Below, piece by piece: positions 56,905-64,000 of a stretch of DNA of 64,000 nt (within the stretch, counting starts at the first letter, position 1; every line of letters begins with the position of its first letter). A program made the translations under genes and the position numbers. The DNA is from an uncultured Bacteroidales bacterium (lineage in GTDB: Bacteria; Bacteroidota; Bacteroidia; Bacteroidales; Muribaculaceae), in assembly GCA_958418815.1 (NCBI GenBank), contig CATZGB010000011.1, positions 16,308-80,307 of the forward strand, given 5' to 3'. The notes below the pieces were generated by a model. It had not been told where the DNA came from. It did no database searches and saw only the letters and a list, made by a program, of their open reading frames with translations.

Positions 56905-58995
56905 TCAGAAACGGTTAAGTTCGGCCTCGGATGCGGCCTCCCCCTTGTATCTGCTCTTCCTGGGCTGGAACCTGTAAGTCAACGACAAGGCGACCCCGCG
57001 GTTGTCATAGCTCTGCCGTTTGTCGATATGGACTCCGTATGTGTCCATCGTCCAGTCGTTGTTGGCTGTGGCGAATATGTCGGTGGCCGACAGCCTCAGC
57101 CGCAGGGAGTCCTCAAGGAATGATTTGCTGACCGACGCGTCCATTACAAACCATTCCGCGCCAAACCGGTTGGTATGGATGTATCCCGAAGATTGCCCTC
57201 GGACGTTGGCCGTCAGCATCAGGCCATAAGGCAAGGAAATGACATTGTCAAAATAGTATGACAGTATCGGGCGGCCATATCGCGTCGTGGCGATTTCAAG
57301 CCATTGCTTGTGGACACCCGCCGTAATCCCCGGCGACCAGCATCCTATCTGACGGTTCCATACGAGGTATGCGTCAATGGATGTGACATCCATATTCACT
57401 GGCTGCATAAGCAGCTGCATAGTCGGGGCCGGATAGACACGCTTCACGAAACCATAGGTGTCAATGCTGCGGCTGTAATACCCTTGCAGCATGAAGTCGC
57501 CCCAGATTCCCGACAACTGCAGACTGTGCATACGTTCGTCACGCAAGGCCGGATTTCCACCCTCTATCTCGTGGCGGCCGACATAGCTGAGGCTCCCTGT
57601 CAACTGTGAATATGGCGGCCTGACGGTGGCCAGCCGATAACTCAGGCTGAGTTGCGCTTTGTCATTGAAGCGATAGCCCAATGACAGATCCGGGGCAAAA
57701 AGGTGGTCGCTGCGGCTGACATCGTCATCCTTACGCCCGTCAAGTTTGAAAAGATGGCTGACATACTCATACCTCACTCCGGCTGAAAGGTCAAATTTGC
57801 CGAAACTCCTGCGCCAGGAGGCGAACAACGCCGCCGAGACCTGGCTCACGTCGGTAAGCGACGAGGGTATGTATGCCTCCACCTCCGGGTTGCGCATCCG
57901 GTAGTCGAGGCGCGAACGGCTGAACGCGTCCTGGGTGCCGAAGGTCAGTTTTCCTCTCCATAACGGCATAGAGGCATACAACCTGGCGGCCCACAGCGAT
58001 GAGCGCCGATGCTCGGCAGAACCGACTTCGTCATATGCTCCACCGGGATAGGAGGTGGTGACATTGCCCGACGAGTCCGCTGTCTTGAAATCCCCGTCGA
58101 AATGGACGGTGTATTTGTCGGCGAAGGTGTCATCGTAATACGCCGACACATGATGACTGTGGCCGTCGGTTGCACGGTCAATCAGACGTGCGACAGGCAA
58201 TTCGCTGTCGGCCCATTCAGCTCCTGTATTGGTGAAATCTGATTTTTCGGGTTCATAGCGGTAAGACATTCCCAGCGAACGATGGCCATGCACATTGTTG
58301 AAACCGGCTTTCACCGCCCCGGCGGTTGTCGCGACTCGGTTTGACTGGCTCGCGCCAATCACGGCAGGCCGCCCGTCATGAATTAACGAATTGGTGGTGA
58401 CACCCCTGATTTCCCTTTCGTCACGCCCTACCAGGCCGTTGGCGAATATGTCCCAGTCTCCCGACCGGTAGTTGAGGTCAAGCATATCGTTGGCCCTCCA
58501 CCTGCGTCGTTTCTCCACCACGGCGCGGTCGGTCAGCGACAGCCCTTTGATGAAGTCACGACGCGTGGATATCCTCAACACAGCCTGTGTGTCGCCGTCA
58601 TACATTGCTCCGGGAGCCATGTCAAGTTCCACTTTCCTGATATTGTCAGACTGCAGCCTCGACAATTCGTCGCGGTCTCTCAGCAATCGTCCGTCAATGT
58701 ATATTTCGGGGGAACCTTTCCCCACTATGCTCACGGCATCATCTGCCACGGTAACCATAGGCAACTGGGCCAGCACGTCGAGGGCTGTGCCTATATTCTG
58801 CAGGCGGGAGCCGGCTATGGTGTATATGACTGTGTTTCCCGACAGCCGCTTGGCGGGGATGTCGGCAGTCACGACCACTTCCTGCAGTTGACGCGACAGG
58901 GAATCCGACTCTTCTTCTTGAGTAGTGGATGGCACCTCGGCGAGGCACACCACGCAAATCAAAACAATATTGATGACTGTGATGACGATACGCAT
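56905..58995 (-). CDS. Outer-membrane beta-barrel family receptor
   Basis: 696 residues. The signal peptide is about residues 1-19 (CVVCLAEVPS). A short plug-like domain follows: LQEVVVTADIPAKRLSGNTV, IGTALDVLAQLPMVTVADD and EIYIDGRLLRDRDELSRLQ. The rest is a long barrel of the outer-membrane beta-barrel-3 family (SFLEDSLRLRLSATDIFATA), with a terminal strand region GVALSLTYRFQ and a basic tail. Such proteins have the TonB plug fold, but ligands are unknown. A leftward TAATTTTG at 59037-59030 is the likely -7 box. It lies between a regulator gene upstream and the DUF4249 receptor pair downstream, 79 bp apart. Confidence 0.87.
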   Translation of the reverse strand: MRIVITVINIVLICVVCLAEVPSTTQEEESDSLSRQLQEVVVTADIPAKRLSGNTVIYTIAGSRLQNIGTALDVLAQLPMVTVADDAVSIVGKGSPEIYIDGRLLRDRDELSRLQSDNIRKVELDMAPGAMYDGDTQAVLRISTRRDFIKGLSLTDRAVVEKRRRWRANDMLDLNYRSGDWDIFANGLVGRDEREIRGVTTNSLIHDGRPAVIGASQSNRVATTAGAVKAGFNNVHGHRSLGMSYRYEPEKSDFTNTGAEWADSELPVARLIDRATDGHSHHVSAYYDDTFADKYTVHFDGDFKTADSSGNVTTSYPGGAYDEVGSAEHRRSSLWAARLYASMPLWRGKLTFGTQDAFSRSRLDYRMRNPEVEAYIPSSLTDVSQVSAALFASWRRSFGKFDLSAGVRYEYVSHLFKLDGRKDDDVSRSDHLFAPDLSLGYRFNDKAQLSLSYRLATVRPPYSQLTGSLSYVGRHEIEGGNPALRDERMHSLQLSGIWGDFMLQGYYSRSIDTYGFVKRVYPAPTMQLLMQPVNMDVTSIDAYLVWNRQIGCWSPGITAGVHKQWLEIATTRYGRPILSYYFDNVISLPYGLMLTANVRGQSSGYIHTNRFGAEWFVMDASVSKSFLEDSLRLRLSATDIFATANNDWTMDTYGVHIDKRQSYDNRGVALSLTYRFQPRKSRYKGEAASEAELNRF

Positions 58996-59155
58996 GATAA
59001 TGTAATTTATGACAACTGTTTTTTTGTCACAAAATTACACTCCAACGGCTCATATCTCCAAAAAAAGAGTCTGACAGCCCCGCTAAGCAGAACATTGGCT
59101 ATCAGTCATATACAGCTTTGCAGAACCAAGAAATCCTGACCGCGACCTGTCTCGG

Positions 59156-60166
59156 TCAGAAAACAGACATAAACAGACCGGAATGCGGCGTTTCCAACGA
59201 CGATATTTTGGATTTCAGACGCGATTTACGTTTGTAGACCACATCCAGGCTTTCCCCTATCAGCAACGCGATTGACCTGTTGGAGAGTCGACACGCGAGG
59301 TAGACCATAAGCCGGTATTCCTCGGGCTTCATGGCGGGCCACTCCTCTTTCAGAAGGTCGAGCATATTTTTCCGGCAATCATTGACGCATCGCTCCATTT
59401 CGGAGAACATCACGTCATCCCCTTTCAATGCCTCTATCTGAGATTTCACCTTGTCGGCGATTGCCTTGCGCTCCACCTTCGTCCCCTGCGACTCATAGTA
59501 GGTGCCACAAAGCTCATCCATGGCCTTGAAACGGTTCTCCAGGATTCCGGCCAGTTTTGATTCCAAGGCCGAACAGTCGGAATCGCGCCTTATGACATCC
59601 TCCCGCAACAAAGAGGCTTCGGCCACCAGGGCCTCATTACACAATCGGTCAACACGCAGCCTCTGACGCTGCCACAATATCACGAACGCGCATGACAGCA
59701 ACACCACCAATGCGGCACACAAATATCTTTCCTTGCTGGCCCTCTCCTGGTACAACCTGAACTCCCTTTCCTTGGCGAGATACATGGCCGTGAAGACCGA
59801 CAGTCGCTGGCGCTCGTCGCCGGAGAATGACGCCATGCGCTGTCTCGCGGCATTGAACCGGGCAAGGCTGGCCTCATCGTCATGTCTGGTGTAATAATCG
59901 ACAGCGATACATGATATGGTGTCGGTAGGGGCATACACCCCGTTGGCGGCCATCGCCTCGCTGTAAAGCAACGCCCACCGCGCCATCGTTGCCGAATCCT
60001 CAAAACGGGATATGTCAAGAGCGTTCAACTGCCCCAATGCCGCTTCCGCGTCACTGCTCATCAACGACTGGGCCTCGTCGAGCTGCCGGTCGTGACGCGC
60101 CTCCGAATATGAGCATCCGGTTATTACAAATAGTATGACCAAATATAGCAGACAGCGCATAATCAA
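59156..60166 (-). CDS. Lipoprotein-anchored TPR-like protein with C-terminal HTH
   Basis: 336 residues. It starts with a lipobox (VITGC, Cys18). Residues about 25-125 are helical with a TPR-like pattern (LDEAQSLMSSDAEAALGQLN). A membrane helix lies at about 147-165 (YLCAALVVLLSCAFVILW), then a coiled coil (RLCNEALVAEASLLREDVI). The C-terminal about 60 residues look like a LuxR-type helix-turn-helix (MKPEEYRLMVYLACRLSNRS then IALLIGESLDVVYKRKSRLK). Bacteroidetes have many membrane-tied regulators of this form that sense an envelope signal and bind DNA from the membrane. A leftward TACCTTTG at 60208-60201 is the -7 box. It is the regulator candidate for the receptor genes downstream, by position. 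Confidence 0.75.
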   Translation of the reverse strand: MIMRCLLYLVILFVITGCSYSEARHDRQLDEAQSLMSSDAEAALGQLNALDISRFEDSATMARWALLYSEAMAANGVYAPTDTISCIAVDYYTRHDDEASLARFNAARQRMASFSGDERQRLSVFTAMYLAKEREFRLYQERASKERYLCAALVVLLSCAFVILWQRQRLRVDRLCNEALVAEASLLREDVIRRDSDCSALESKLAGILENRFKAMDELCGTYYESQGTKVERKAIADKVKSQIEALKGDDVMFSEMERCVNDCRKNMLDLLKEEWPAMKPEEYRLMVYLACRLSNRSIALLIGESLDVVYKRKSRLKSKISSLETPHSGLFMSVF

Positions 60167-60310
60167 TTAAAGCATATGGATTCCTGGAGAGGGGTCACTG
60201 CAAAGGTAAGGAATTCCGGTGAAAACACCCTCCCCCAATGATGCCCGAAGAGGAAATTTCAGAGAAAAACAGAGAAAAATCGATTTTTTTGAAAAAAAAC
60301 ACCAAAATAT

Positions 60311-60341
60311 TTTGCCAGTTCAAAAATAGTCCCTACCTTTG
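60311..60341 (+). promoter_or_regulatory. Consensus promoter of tRNA-Gln
   Basis: TTTG (60311-60314), exactly 19 nt, TACCTTTG (60334-60341); full consensus. About 65 nt of 5' leader precede the tRNA, with a small hairpin GGCTC-AGCG-GAGCC. Confidence 0.85.
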
Positions 60342-60407
60342 CACACGTCAAACGACAACAACCACATCAACCGGCTCAGCGGAGCCGCCAAAAGGTTGAA
60401 ACAAGAT

Positions 60408-60478
60408 TGTCTTGTGGTGTAATGGTAGCACGTCGGATTCTGGTTCCGCCTGTGGGGGTTCGAATCCCTCCAAGACAA
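60408..60478 (+). tRNA. tRNA-Gln (anticodon CTG)
   Basis: 71 nt. Acceptor stem TGTCTTG with CAAGACA, D-arm GTGTAATGGTAGCAC, anticodon loop TTCTGGT giving CTG (reads CAG), T-loop TTCGAAT, discriminator A. CCA is not encoded (ACT follows), unlike the tRNA-Gly in this window. Confidence 0.95.
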
Positions 60479-60480
60479 CT

Positions 60481-60507
60481 AAAGCTCCTGATTGTCAGGA
60501 GCTTTTT
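60481..60507 (+). terminator. Terminator after tRNA-Gln
   Basis: Eleven-base perfect stem (60481-60491 with 60495-60505), 3 nt loop, T run. It lies three bases after the tRNA. Confidence 0.85.
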
Positions 60508-60550
60508 CTTTATTATAACATGTCCTTTAATCTTATACGAGACATTCTTT

Positions 60551-60976
60551 ATGAAGAACTACAACTACACACCTGAGAATATCACATCCCTCGGCCAGGA
60601 CGAGGTGTTTGTGTTCGGAAGCAACCTGCAGGGAATCCACGCCGGAGGAGCCGCCCGCACCGCGGTAAGGCTGTTCGGGGCGAAAATGGGACAGGGAGTG
60701 GGGATGCAGGGGCAGTCCTACGCCATCCCGACAATGCAAGGCGGAGTGGAAACCATCAAGCCCTATGTCGACGACTTCATTGACCTGGCCCGCGAATGGG
60801 ACCAGACCACATTCTACGTCACACGCATCGGCTGCGGCATCGCCGGATTCACCGATGAGGAAATCGCCCCTCTCTTTGACGAGGCCCTCGACCTCTACAA
60901 TGTGAGGCTCCCCAAGTCATTCGTGAAAATCATCCTCGACCGGCGCAAGGCCCGGGCGGCTGAAAACAGCCTGTGA
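60551..60976 (+). CDS. Small macro-like (VFGSN motif) protein
   Basis: 141 residues from MKNYNYTPENITSLGQDEVF. Conserved blocks are VFVFGSNLQGIHAGGAARTA, GVGMQGQSYAIPTMQGGVET and FYVTRIGCGIAGFTDEEIAP. These have the look of a macrodomain-related fold (glycine-rich loops that bind ADP-ribose or similar nucleotides). The family is common in Bacteroidales and some phages. Function unknown. The frame extends back through the tRNA-Gln terminator and tRNA; the real start must be 60551, after the terminator. No obvious promoter precedes it. Confidence 0.8.
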   Translation: MKNYNYTPENITSLGQDEVFVFGSNLQGIHAGGAARTAVRLFGAKMGQGVGMQGQSYAIPTMQGGVETIKPYVDDFIDLAREWDQTTFYVTRIGCGIAGFTDEEIAPLFDEALDLYNVRLPKSFVKIILDRRKARAAENSL

Positions 60977-60996
60977 CAGCCAGGCCCACAAACGAT

Positions 60997-61044
60997 GGAG
61001 TCGCCTCTCCGGCGAGCCTTTACGGACGCGGGAGAGGCGACTCC
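60997..61044. terminator. Bidirectional terminator
   Basis: Fourteen-base perfect stem (60997-61010 with 61031-61044), 20 nt loop, between the macro-like gene and the convergent Lrp gene. Confidence 0.75.
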
Positions 61045-61098
61045 GATATGTTTTAGCCGCAACGGCCAAAGGCCGCAGATGGGGCGCGAATACTACAA

Positions 61099-61566
61099 TT
61101 ATTCCTTGTTCTCGACAGGGAGCGCGCGTGAGAACACTTCGCGGAACGAGACGATGGTCTCGGTGCGGAGCATGCCCATCGGCTGGAGCTTGTCGTGGAT
61201 GAGATGGAGGAGATGTTCGTTGTCACGGGCATACAGCTTGACAAGCATGTCATACTGGCCGGTGGTGAAATGCACTTCGGTCACTTCAGGAACGGTGTGG
61301 AGCTTCTCGATGATTTCGTCAAACGACGCGGCTTCCTTGAGATAGATTCCGACAAAAGCGCATGTGTCATATCCCAGGGTGGTGGGCTTGATGAGAGCGC
61401 GCGAACCTTCAAGGATATTGGTCGCCTGCAGCTTGGCGATACGCTGATGAATCGCAGCACCGCTGACGCCACACTCGCGTGCGATTTCGAGGAAAGGCTT
61501 CCTTCCGTTGTCTACCAGCATCTGGAGGATTTTGGTGTCCAGCTTGTCAATTTGTAATCGGGCCAT
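61099..61566 (-). CDS. Lrp/AsnC-family transcriptional regulator
   Basis: 155 residues. The N-terminal winged HTH has LDTKILQMLVDNGRKPFLEI then ARECGVSGAAIHQRIAKLQ. The C-terminal RAM domain has YDTCAFVGIYLKEAASFDEI, EVTEVHFTTGQYDMLVKLYA and MLRTETIVSFREVF. These octameric regulators respond to amino acids. The target is unknown; the divergent GNAT-znu operon is the nearest candidate. A leftward promoter reads TTTG (61700-61697), 20 nt, TAAATTTG (61676-61669). Confidence 0.93.
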   Translation of the reverse strand: MARLQIDKLDTKILQMLVDNGRKPFLEIARECGVSGAAIHQRIAKLQATNILEGSRALIKPTTLGYDTCAFVGIYLKEAASFDEIIEKLHTVPEVTEVHFTTGQYDMLVKLYARDNEHLLHLIHDKLQPMGMLRTETIVSFREVFSRALPVENKE

Positions 61567-61795
61567 GGTAATTATCGGTTAAGTTTAATATTTCCTTGGA
61601 TTGGTCAACACGGCAGAATCTTAGGGAGATTTTTGTTTCCGCTTAATTCTCTCAACCGCATTTCGACACAAATTTAGCAATAAACATCTTAAAACCCAAA
61701 TTTATTTCGCTTGATTTTTCAGATTGTAATCGGTTTTTGGGGCTTATTTTGAAAAAAAACAGTAAATTTGTAGTGTCATACAAATTCGACAAAAT

Positions 61796-62329
61796 ATGGA
61801 AATCAATCTTGAAAAGATAACAAAGCCAACTGATATACCATTAGAAATCAAAGACTTATATCACAGCGCGTTTCCTGAAGAGGAGCGCCGCGAGTGGACC
61901 GACATCTTACGTCGGATAGAAACCGGAGACCCCATTTTTAATTTTTATGTTTTACAACACAAATCCGAAACGATAGGATTTATAACCCTGTGGAATCTCC
62001 CCGGCGCCCTGTATTGCGAGCATTTCGCCATCTCACACCGCTACCGCAACCAAGGATTCGGAGCGGAGACAATGAAGGCCGCGCTCGCCATGGCATCGAC
62101 CCGCCCGCTGGTACTCGAAGTGGAGTTGCCAGGCGCTTCGGAGTTTGCCGACTCCAGAATTTCATTCTATAAAAGGTGCGGTCTTGCTCCCCTCGAAGAT
62201 TTCCCCTACTGGCAACCACCCTATCGCGCGGGGCTGCCCGAGGTGGCGATGATGCTCATGTCATCCTCCCCCCTCCCCGACCCCACGGCCTTCGCGATGA
62301 TTCTCCACACGATAGTCTACAATCAATGA
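61796..62329 (+). CDS. GNAT-family N-acetyltransferase
   Basis: 177 residues. The GNAT acetyl-CoA signature is visible as ISHRYRNQGFGAETMKAAL (Q/RxxGxG/A loop), with strands FYVLQHKSETIGFITLW and CEHFAIS before it and SRISFYKRCGLAPLEDFPYW after it. It moves an acetyl group from acetyl-CoA to an unknown amine. It is the first gene of an operon: its stop overlaps the znuA start as ATGA. Its codon use at the 5' end is AT-richer than neighbours. A TAAATTTG element at 61763-61770 is the probable -7 box. Confidence 0.85.
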   Translation: MEINLEKITKPTDIPLEIKDLYHSAFPEEERREWTDILRRIETGDPIFNFYVLQHKSETIGFITLWNLPGALYCEHFAISHRYRNQGFGAETMKAALAMASTRPLVLEVELPGASEFADSRISFYKRCGLAPLEDFPYWQPPYRAGLPEVAMMLMSSSPLPDPTAFAMILHTIVYNQ

Positions 62330-63273
62330 CGGCGAGGATTCCCAGATGCTCGACCATCGCTTTCCTGGGCGCCATACTGGCAAGCGGATGCTCCGGCAAC
62401 GGAAAGCAGGCAGAGCCCGTCAATAAAGAGGAGCTGCCACGGGTCGTGGTCACCATCCCGCCGCTGAAATATTTCGTCGACAGAATCGGTGGCGGCAGGG
62501 TGACTGTCGAATGCCTCGCTCCGGCATCGGCCGACCCGGAGACATTCGAGCCGTCGATGGCACAACTGCGCAAAGCCTCTCACGCTCAACTGATGCTGAC
62601 CACAGGCCTGCTCCCTTTCGAGGAGAAGGTGACAGAGGCCATCAGTTCTTCGAACCCGGGAATCAGAATCACCCCATTGAATGGCTCAATCAAGCTGATA
62701 GAGGGGACACACGACCACGGGGATGACGGCCACAGCCATTCCCACGAGCCACACGGGAATTACGACCCGCATATATGGACATCACTGCGAAACGCCCGGA
62801 CAATGGCCCGTGGCACATACGAGGCCCTGTTGGCGGCATCCCCTGCCGACAGCCTGTATTTCAAGTCGCGGCTTGACAGTCTCGACCACCACCTTGACTC
62901 CCTCGACATGGCGACATCCATCCGCCTGGCCCCAACAAGAGGCAAGACAATCCTGGTATGGCACCCTTCACTCAGCTACTTCGCCCGCGACTATGGGCTG
63001 CACCAGCTCGCGATAGGCAACGAGCACAAGGAGTCATCGATATCCGGACTGAAAGAACGGCTCGACCTGGCCAGGCGCGAGAAGCCGATGGTGTTCTTCT
63101 ACCAGAGGGAATATGACAGCCGGCAGGCAGAGACGGTGACCGATGCCACAGGATTGCGCCCCGTCACCATCGCCCCCCTGTCGGAGAACATCGAGGATGC
63201 GATAAACAAAGCCGCCGATGCAATCGCCGGGACGGCAACCAACGACAACAACAACGACACATCCCAGAAATGA
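62326..63273 (+). CDS. znuA: Zinc ABC transporter substrate-binding lipoprotein
   Basis: 315 residues from the ATG at 62326. The lipobox LASGC gives Cys22. Family features are PRVVVTIPPLKYFVDRI, ADPETFEPSMAQLRKASHAQ, the His/Asp-rich loop at about residues 128-150 (HDHGDDGHSHSHEPHGNYD) before DPHIWTSLRNA, and LVWHPSLSYFARDYGL. The His-rich loop favours zinc over manganese. It captures Zn2+ in the periplasm for the ZnuBC importer. Both ends overlap neighbouring genes by four bases (ATGA), so translation is coupled. Longer frames starting inside the GNAT gene are rejected. Confidence 0.92.
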   Translation: MTARIPRCSTIAFLGAILASGCSGNGKQAEPVNKEELPRVVVTIPPLKYFVDRIGGGRVTVECLAPASADPETFEPSMAQLRKASHAQLMLTTGLLPFEEKVTEAISSSNPGIRITPLNGSIKLIEGTHDHGDDGHSHSHEPHGNYDPHIWTSLRNARTMARGTYEALLAASPADSLYFKSRLDSLDHHLDSLDMATSIRLAPTRGKTILVWHPSLSYFARDYGLHQLAIGNEHKESSISGLKERLDLARREKPMVFFYQREYDSRQAETVTDATGLRPVTIAPLSENIEDAINKAADAIAGTATNDNNNDTSQK

Positions 63274-63965
63274 ACGTATACTCCCCAATGACACCCCATC
63301 AGACGGCTGTGCCAAGAGAAATTGGCGCGCCGGCCATACGGCTTTCTGAGGTCGGTATGAGATGGGAGCGCCGCGAAATACTCGACGCGGTGAACCTCAC
63401 TGTGAACCGAGGAGACTTCATCGCCATCACCGGCCCTAACGGTGGAGGCAAGACCACCCTGCTCAGAATCATCCTGAAACTGCTCAAACCCACCTCAGGC
63501 AAGGTAGACTACCTGACCCATGACGGAGCTGTCTCCGAAAGACTGCCGATCGGATACCTCCCGCAGAAAAACATGATCGACTCCCGGTTTCCGATAACCG
63601 TCGAGGAGGTGGTAGCCTCCGGGCTGCTCTCTGAAAAGGGTGTGACCAAGGAGGAGTTGAAAAAGCGCGTCGACGAGACCCTGGCCCTCATAGACCTCCA
63701 GCCACATGCCGGACAGACCATAGGAGCGCTCTCGGGCGGTCAGCTCCAACGTGCCCTGCTGGGCCGCGCCCTTATCTCCAATCCCTCCATACTCGTGCTC
63801 GACGAACCGCTCAGCTACATCGACAAGCGCTTTGAAGGCCGTCTTTACGACCTGCTCAAAGGACAGCCCCTCTCCACCACCATCCTGCTTGTCTCCCACG
63901 AGATGAGCGTGATCTCAGGGATGGCCACGCGCCATCTGATTGTGGACCGTATCCGTCCGAAATAG
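63270..63965 (+). CDS. znuC: Zinc ABC transporter ATPase
   Basis: 231 residues; start overlaps znuA as ATGA. Motifs are Walker A ITGPNGGGKTT (about residues 54-64), Q-loop IGYLPQKN, signature LSGGQLQRALLGRAL, Walker B ILVLDEPLS and switch His LLVSHEM. This is the ZnuC/MntB-like branch. A 20-residue Pro/Thr-rich extension precedes the first strand, so a later start (ATG at 63288, MTPHQTAVP, or beyond) is possible. The ZnuB permease gene is expected next but the window ends 35 bp later. Confidence 0.92.
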   Translation: MNVYSPMTPHQTAVPREIGAPAIRLSEVGMRWERREILDAVNLTVNRGDFIAITGPNGGGKTTLLRIILKLLKPTSGKVDYLTHDGAVSERLPIGYLPQKNMIDSRFPITVEEVVASGLLSEKGVTKEELKKRVDETLALIDLQPHAGQTIGALSGGQLQRALLGRALISNPSILVLDEPLSYIDKRFEGRLYDLLKGQPLSTTILLVSHEMSVISGMATRHLIVDRIRPK

Positions 63966-64000
63966 GCCGACTTTATCAAAGCGTTTTTGGTTGCGAACTT

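Noticed and set aside
60407..60550. N-terminal extension of the macro-like protein
   Set aside because: This part of the frame runs through tRNA-Gln and its terminator, so it cannot be the natural start.

Overview
The window reads as chromosomal DNA of a Bacteroidales bacterium, most plausibly the gut family Muribaculaceae. That placement is an inference from gene content and protein style, not a search. Direct signs are many promoters of the Bacteroidetes type (TTTG, about 19-20 nt, TAnnTTTG), TonB-dependent receptors with lipoprotein partners, DUF4249, DUF5606, DUF3943 and pRiA4b-type proteins, class III fructose-bisphosphatase and reverse rubrerythrin. No rRNA, CRISPR array, insertion sequence or prophage was seen. 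The coding sequence is GC-rich, so many long antisense frames are shadows.

Layout: 1-659, 5' part of a LolE/FtsX-like permease (leftward). 836-1798, DUF3943 protein. 2286-7936, a rightward export operon (ABC ATPase, two MacB-like permeases, MacA-like adaptor, TolC-like channel). 8045-9448, DUF5606 and an OmpA lipoprotein. 9541-14513, valS and a divergent S9 peptidase lipoprotein. 14806-16769, groES-groEL with a sigma-54-like site upstream. 16988-20935, a leftward carbohydrate group (GH5 lipoprotein, sialate O-acetylesterase-like esterase, porin). 21218-23972, tRNA-Gly(CCC), a small lipoprotein and fbp. 24060-27991, threonylcarbamoyl-AMP synthase, a lone sugar-phosphate transferase and a ClC antiporter.

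28137-28362 holds an unassigned structured RNA gene (leftward) with a textbook promoter and terminator. Then tcdA (leftward), carA-carB, a LuxR-type regulator divergent from a DUF1349 protein across a palindromic control region, and an orphan cytosine-5 DNA methyltransferase carrying an N-terminal helix-turn-helix. A leftward operon follows (MFS nucleoside-type transporter, rsmE, kdsA, TPR protein), then an AI-2E-type transporter, and a TonB-dependent receptor broken by one in-frame TGA with its lipoprotein partner.

The last third has reverse rubrerythrin, lrgA-lrgB, a transcribed but nearly gene-free stretch with a 21-codon ORF, a pRiA4b-type protein, a dipeptide epimerase-like enzyme, an alpha/beta hydrolase, a DUF4249/TonB receptor pair, a second outer-membrane barrel and a lipoprotein-TPR-HTH regulator. 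It ends with tRNA-Gln(CTG), a small macro-like protein, an Lrp/AsnC regulator and a tightly overlapping GNAT-znuA-znuC operon whose permease gene probably lies just outside.

The best candidates for something undescribed are the RNA gene at 28137-28362, the HTH-methyltransferase fusion, the 50056-50460 transcript, and the interrupted TonB receptor.
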